Assembly (NCBI GenBank): GCA_001936135.1
Contig: CP012819.1
Span: 620,001-684,000 of the forward strand
Direction: 5' to 3'
Length of the DNA stretch: 64,000 nucleotides
Source of the DNA: Saccharomycopsis fibuligera x Saccharomycopsis cf. fibuligera
Lineage: Eukaryota > Ascomycota > Saccharomycetes > Ascoideales > Saccharomycopsidaceae
Part shown: piece after piece, positions 61,001 through 64,000 of the stretch
Numbering within the stretch: the stretch's first letter is position 1
Layout: every line of letters starts with the position of its first letter
Notes under the pieces: model-generated
What the model was told of the DNA's origin: nothing
The model's database searches: none
What the model saw: only the letters and a program-made list of their open reading frames with translations
Position numbers and translations under genes: made by a program

Positions 61001-62580
61001 GTTTAGGTCCAAGAAAAGCGTCTGGCATTTTGCAAGGAATTCAAACTAAGAGCTCCTCAGGGCTTGTGAATAGATCACAGCTTGTTACATTACAAATTAC
61101 TGCTAAGAATGTGTTTATGAATTGCTCCAGTTTCTTGAGATTTTATGAAAGCTCTAACAGTAGATATGCGGAAGAAGCTGATTTATTGGATGAAACAAGA
61201 ATTCATCCAGAAGATTATGTATTGGCCACTAAGATGGCTGCTGATGCATTAGAATTAGATGAAGAAGATATTGAAGATTTGGAAAATAGACAAGGTGAAG
61301 GAGTTATTAGGAAATTGGAAGAAGGCAACAATTTGATGAAATTAAATGAATTAATTCTTGAAGATTATGCTATCGAATTGGAGACTAAGCACGGTAAAAA
61401 GAAAAGAGCTACATTGTACATGATCAAAGATGAGTTACAAAATCATTTTGAAGAAATCAGACACAGGTTCCATATCATGAATGATCAGGAAATTTTCACC
61501 TCATTGACTGGTGAAAGCTCAGACTCTTTTTATCCGGGAGTGGTTTGTACTATTGTGTTGAAGAAAGTCAGTAACAGATTTTTATCTGGTGTTACCCAAT
61601 TTTTGGTCAATTGTAATATTAGAAGCGAACATATGCTTGAATACAATGACCGCAGAAATGTTGATACTGTTTTCCATACCCAACAAGCAGTGAAAGCCAA
61701 GATATTAGAAATAGATTATGCTAACTTTAAATGTGAAGCATCAGTGTTGAAGAAAGATGTTGATGCTCCAGAAGACAACCGTAATCAAGAAAAGAGAATC
61801 GATGAATGGGATGAAATTGCTGAAGCCAATGATATTAAATTGGAAAAATTGAAACTTGAACAGGAAAACAAACCAAAGAAATTTGTCAAGCATCCTTTTT
61901 TCCATAATTTCAATTCTCGTCAAGCAGAAGAATATCTTGCGTCTATGAATAGAGGTGATTTGGTAATTAGGCCATCTTCAATTGGCGCTAATCATTTGGC
62001 CATAACTTGGAAAGTTGACAATAATTTGTATCAGCATTTAGATGTAATTGAACGAACCGTTGTTGGTCGTGATCAAGAAGAGAAAAAATCGTATTATATC
62101 AAGAAATTTAAGTATTCTGATTTAGACGAATTGATCACTTTCCATATTTACAAGCTTGCCAAAAACGTTGAACTGATGGTGAACCATGATAAGTTCTATA
62201 AAAAATCACGTTCTGAAGCAGAAAATTATTTGGATTCATACATTAAGGCCAATTCTGGCCGTGGATACTATATTTTCTGTTTTGATCATAAGCATCCAGG
62301 TTGGTTTACTTTGTTGTTCAAAGGTAGTGAAAAATCAAAAATTTTTTCCCTACCGGTTGAAGTTACACCAAATGGTTATAGACTCGAAGGTTACGATTAT
62401 AGTTCTGTGGCATTACTTACCAATGGCTTTAAACAGATCATGAAGAATAAGTACCAGGAAAGGCAAAGAAAATACAATGGTTCAGGTGCTGGCGGCGCTG
62501 GCGGTGGAAGATATGGCGATTCCAGAGGTTCTGGATATAATAATGCGCCAATGTACAATAATTATGCACATGGGTATTAA
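58066..62580 (+). CDS. SPT6: Spt6 histone chaperone and elongation factor
   Basis: The 1504-residue product matches Spt6 (1451 aa in Saccharomyces), the nuclear histone H3-H4 chaperone that travels with RNA polymerase II. Order of parts: very acidic N-terminus to about residue 230 with basic patches; helix-turn-helix and death-like regions; YqgF/RNase H-like domain near 778-845 (AVVGVHTNAYGEVKEFVKFE); helix-hairpin-helix near 968 (YVAGLGPRKASGILQGI); S1 domain near 1151 (FYPGVVCTIVLKKVSNRFL); tandem SH2 from about 1278 (FNSRQAEEYLASMNRGDLVI, then RPSS) to 1470, which binds the phosphorylated Rpb1 linker. The short tail is Gly/Tyr-rich. A CTG codon at about 62173 falls in KNVExMVNHDKF, a polar site. 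The gene looks intact. Confidence 0.97.
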   Translation: MSDYDSEDERQKPGTKYIDRNAEESDDNNDIVDSSEEDEEDDDEEMQKIREGFIVDDEEGDEDEEDDDMEGGRRSKKHRRHHRKRKRHHKEISEDNENDANGGKNNGREDDDLLDEDDLDLLRENTGAAPRSPESKKLKRLKKRGSGDADEGESGSARYGNALDDIFSDDEQPQEDYDEDDVVEERASSNRARGAHMDEMDDFIEEDSDEEGEPRDREPIKKYRPQVSSAAIAHYSDIDQEKLDQLFEIFGDGTDYEWALELEEQGDLDNEELDEDEQGDGAPKLTDIFEQTELKEKMLTEEDNQVRITDIPERFQELRAPVKHYKLTAEDFEQEKTWVSEVLGTEKIDFLAKNPNVTEAFKDAVSDVLTFVCEDALEVPFIWAHRKDFITFTDKDPISGKLSLIDLLNENDLWRIVQLDIEFHSFLQKKKTVERFLSKLDLADEYSDAVQSLTKLQEFQDFYEFLLFNYSGKLKELADKGEDDLDEIDEDDYDPGDVEGVTKKRTGQNKAKSVKRHSKYSAWNRIRNSGVYELVKALGITAAEVGANISTSTRQYFTKDTEEDPDDLINEVATRPDSVYATPHVVSNMVEKMFAEELFHEPRIRSVVRTAFTQYARINVKLTEKGKVKITKGSPNYEFKYLINRAINSFEDDPSLFLRMLNAEQENLIQINIVLPSLDGFLDHIFRSALASDSESEISTKWNNIRKNSLHLMMKKLIPLVCLNIKEELRKECERVLFFKVRNAVVKKLDQAPYKPAGFLHGTVPETFTLSCGEGNFHTDAVVGVHTNAYGEVKEFVKFEQNPIRDPEFADVFIQKIEEMRPDVIGINGYNVNTKKLYDVIKRIIEKEQLRPETHPEGDYSEFENNEPPLLDVIFVPDEVARLYQNSQRAKDEFPDKSSLAKYCVALARYLQSPLLEYINLGNDCKAIFFHKQQYLLSDERLWEAITTAYVDIVNMVGVDINQAIREPYYAACLQYVAGLGPRKASGILQGIQTKSSSGLVNRSQLVTLQITAKNVFMNCSSFLRFYESSNSRYAEEADLLDETRIHPEDYVLATKMAADALELDEEDIEDLENRQGEGVIRKLEEGNNLMKLNELILEDYAIELETKHGKKKRATLYMIKDELQNHFEEIRHRFHIMNDQEIFTSLTGESSDSFYPGVVCTIVLKKVSNRFLSGVTQFLVNCNIRSEHMLEYNDRRNVDTVFHTQQAVKAKILEIDYANFKCEASVLKKDVDAPEDNRNQEKRIDEWDEIAEANDIKLEKLKLEQENKPKKFVKHPFFHNFNSRQAEEYLASMNRGDLVIRPSSIGANHLAITWKVDNNLYQHLDVIERTVVGRDQEEKKSYYIKKFKYSDLDELITFHIYKLAKNVELMVNHDKFYKKSRSEAENYLDSYIKANSGRGYYIFCFDHKHPGWFTLLFKGSEKSKIFSLPVEVTPNGYRLEGYDYSSVALLTNGFKQIMKNKYQERQRKYNGSGAGGAGGGRYGDSRGSGYNNAPMYNNYAHGY

Positions 62581-64000
62581 AGTGAAAGAAGATGAGTCGT
62601 GGTGAGGCTCGTTTATAGTTGATGAAAATAAAAGAAAAACCTGCTATAAATTCACTCACTTATGTTTTTCATATTATTCATTCTAAAAAAATTTTTTTTT
62701 TTAAAAACAAAAAAAAAAAAAACAAAAGTAAAAACAAAACATACATGCTCAACCTTTTTTTCTAGTATTTTTTTCTGTGATTTTATATTATGTATCTATT
62801 ATTTTAATTAAAATGCTCGTTCATTGACTTTATTTCTTTAAGACTGCAAAATCAGCAAGCGTTTTTAGTGGTTTTTCAAAACCAATGATCAAAAATAGAC
62901 AAAGCGTTTTCAATTAAATGGAAAGCAACTTGCTTCAAGATGCACTTCTATTCATTGAAGCACTTAGATAAATACACAACAAACTGCAATGTATATTACC
63001 GTTGTGTGCTAATCAACATATCTTGGCGCATATTAATATGTTACAAACATTTCTATCTAATATAACAATAAAGTTACTGTTGTAAGGATAAGCAGGAAAA
63101 TAAAGAAAACGGACAAAAGGTACTATAATTTCCAACTGCAAGTATAGATCTTTCCTCGTATCAATATCAATAGATAATGTGTATATTTTAGTGTATGCAG
63201 CACAGTAATGAGGTAGTGATTGAATAACTTGTTGCTAAAGAAATGTAATTAGTGACTTGGGGTTACATTAGCAGCAAACTAGATGAACTTGTGGAGTTTG
63301 AATAATGGTTTGAACCATTGAGATAGCTTTTGTCATTAGATACATAATAGCGGATACTAGTTCTACCGAGAACCTAATAGGTCTACACTGTGTATATACT
63401 ATCACATCCTAACCCTCGGGAACTCACAACTTACATTTTGAATTTATGAGTGTCTTCCCAAAAAAAGTACCATAAATTTACTATGGTGAAGTTTCGCTGA
63501 TGTTGCTACTCTCAAATCAGCAGTTGTTTCAGGAATGCGTTTGGCGGTGTTTCGAATCCAAAGTGAAAATCAACGGATAGAAGACGATCAAGCATCACTC
63601 CTTGACACACTACAGTATACTGCAGTGCAAGGGAAAGGCGGCAGGCGTCGATCTTTCTTTGAAAGGCTGTAATCTGTATACAGGCTAAACCTTTTTGGTC
63701 ACAGACTGCTCTTCGAGGATCTAGGGTCTTATTTAACTGTCGGTGGATCCTGCGGTTAGTTTATCAAGATGCTTCCCACGAAAGTAATCCATTGCAGTGG
63801 CTCCGGATACACAGAAAAATACAGATTGTACTAGTCAATTGTTAACAGCCCAATCTTGGATGCCTCAAGATAGAACACACACTAGCGCCCAAGAAGCACT
63901 CAAAGATTATATATAGCCTCGGTCAACTTGCTAACTGCTTTTTCATAGAGGGATTATTGCAGAGGGAACACCTAATACTTGTGAACCATCTCATATTTTT
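62581..64000. other. Gene-free right end
   Basis: 1.4 kb after SPT6, starting with A/T runs near 62687-62722. I find no ORF with ATG and family support, and no tRNA; a TTCGAATCC word near 63553 resembles a tRNA B box but has no matching T stem. A TATATATAG near 63910 may belong to a gene beyond the window. Confidence 0.45.

Noticed and set aside
63535-63575. TTCGAATCC word like a tRNA B box
   Set aside because: No T-stem pairing around it and no A box at the proper distance.
63734-63840. Minus-strand stretch reading GATAMDYFRGKHLDKL before a stop
   Set aside because: Protein-like look but only about 33 codons, no start or convincing splice acceptor, and no family recognised.
63835-64000. 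TGTTAACAG start plus TATATATAG, considered as an LTR edge
   Set aside because: No terminal repeat, primer-binding site or second copy is visible within the window.

Overview
This window is nuclear DNA from a budding yeast of the CTG clade (Serinales; Candida, Lodderomyces, Debaryomyces and relatives). Most predicted proteins align end to end with Saccharomyces proteins that I recognise from memory. Introns are few, short and carry TACTAAC branch points. CTG is almost absent as a codon: I see none in HOG1 or ARB1, and only one in the GC-rich cyclophilin gene, which uses TTG and CTC for leucine. Very long Asn and Gln runs suggest the Lodderomyces / C. parapsilosis side of the clade, but I cannot prove the genus. 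All products below assume CTG may encode Ser.

Layout. 1-20 kb: a GC-rich upstream region, HOM3 (aspartokinase), TRA1 (SAGA/NuA4 scaffold) and a large RING-like/WD40-like protein that may be Ptr3. 20-31 kb: PUT1 (proline dehydrogenase), an unrecognised charged protein on the minus strand, AVO2 (TORC2 ankyrin subunit with a very long tail) and GVP36 (BAR protein, rebuilt from four exons). 31-39 kb: IST3 (spliceosomal RES complex, rebuilt from two exons) divergent from TPA1 (prolyl hydroxylase), then HOG1. 39-46 kb: a GC-rich island holding a divergent PKA-like kinase, a polyQ cyclophilin of the spliceosomal PPIH type, ISD11, a structured GC-rich intergenic region and the first part of a YTA6/SAP1-type AAA ATPase. 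46-64 kb: CAJ1 (J-protein), a two-exon protein with a C-terminal membrane segment, an unrecognised acidic protein, SYF2, ARB1, SPT6, and a gene-free right end.

How the genes work together. There is no operon logic; this is an ordinary chromosome arm. Related functions recur: amino-acid metabolism with visible control sites (HOM3 and PUT1 with Gcn4 sites, PUT1 with two CGG-N10-CCG Put3-type sites), stress and growth signalling (HOG1, PKA-like kinase, AVO2), splicing (IST3, PPIH-type cyclophilin, SYF2), ribosome production or translation (ARB1, TPA1), and chromatin or transcription (TRA1, SPT6). I found no tRNA, rRNA, CRISPR array, intact transposon or convincing viral relic.

The observations most worth a second look are: a 41-bp inverted repeat that gives the cyclophilin and ISD11 messages the same leader sequence; the tiny first exon and weak 5' splice site of IST3, itself a splicing factor; the large Asn/Ser insertion inside the IST3 RRM; the GC island whose edge falls inside one ORF; a 26-bp palindrome carrying three evenly spaced CAGCTG boxes; and a cis module shared by the PUT1 and HOG1 upstream regions.
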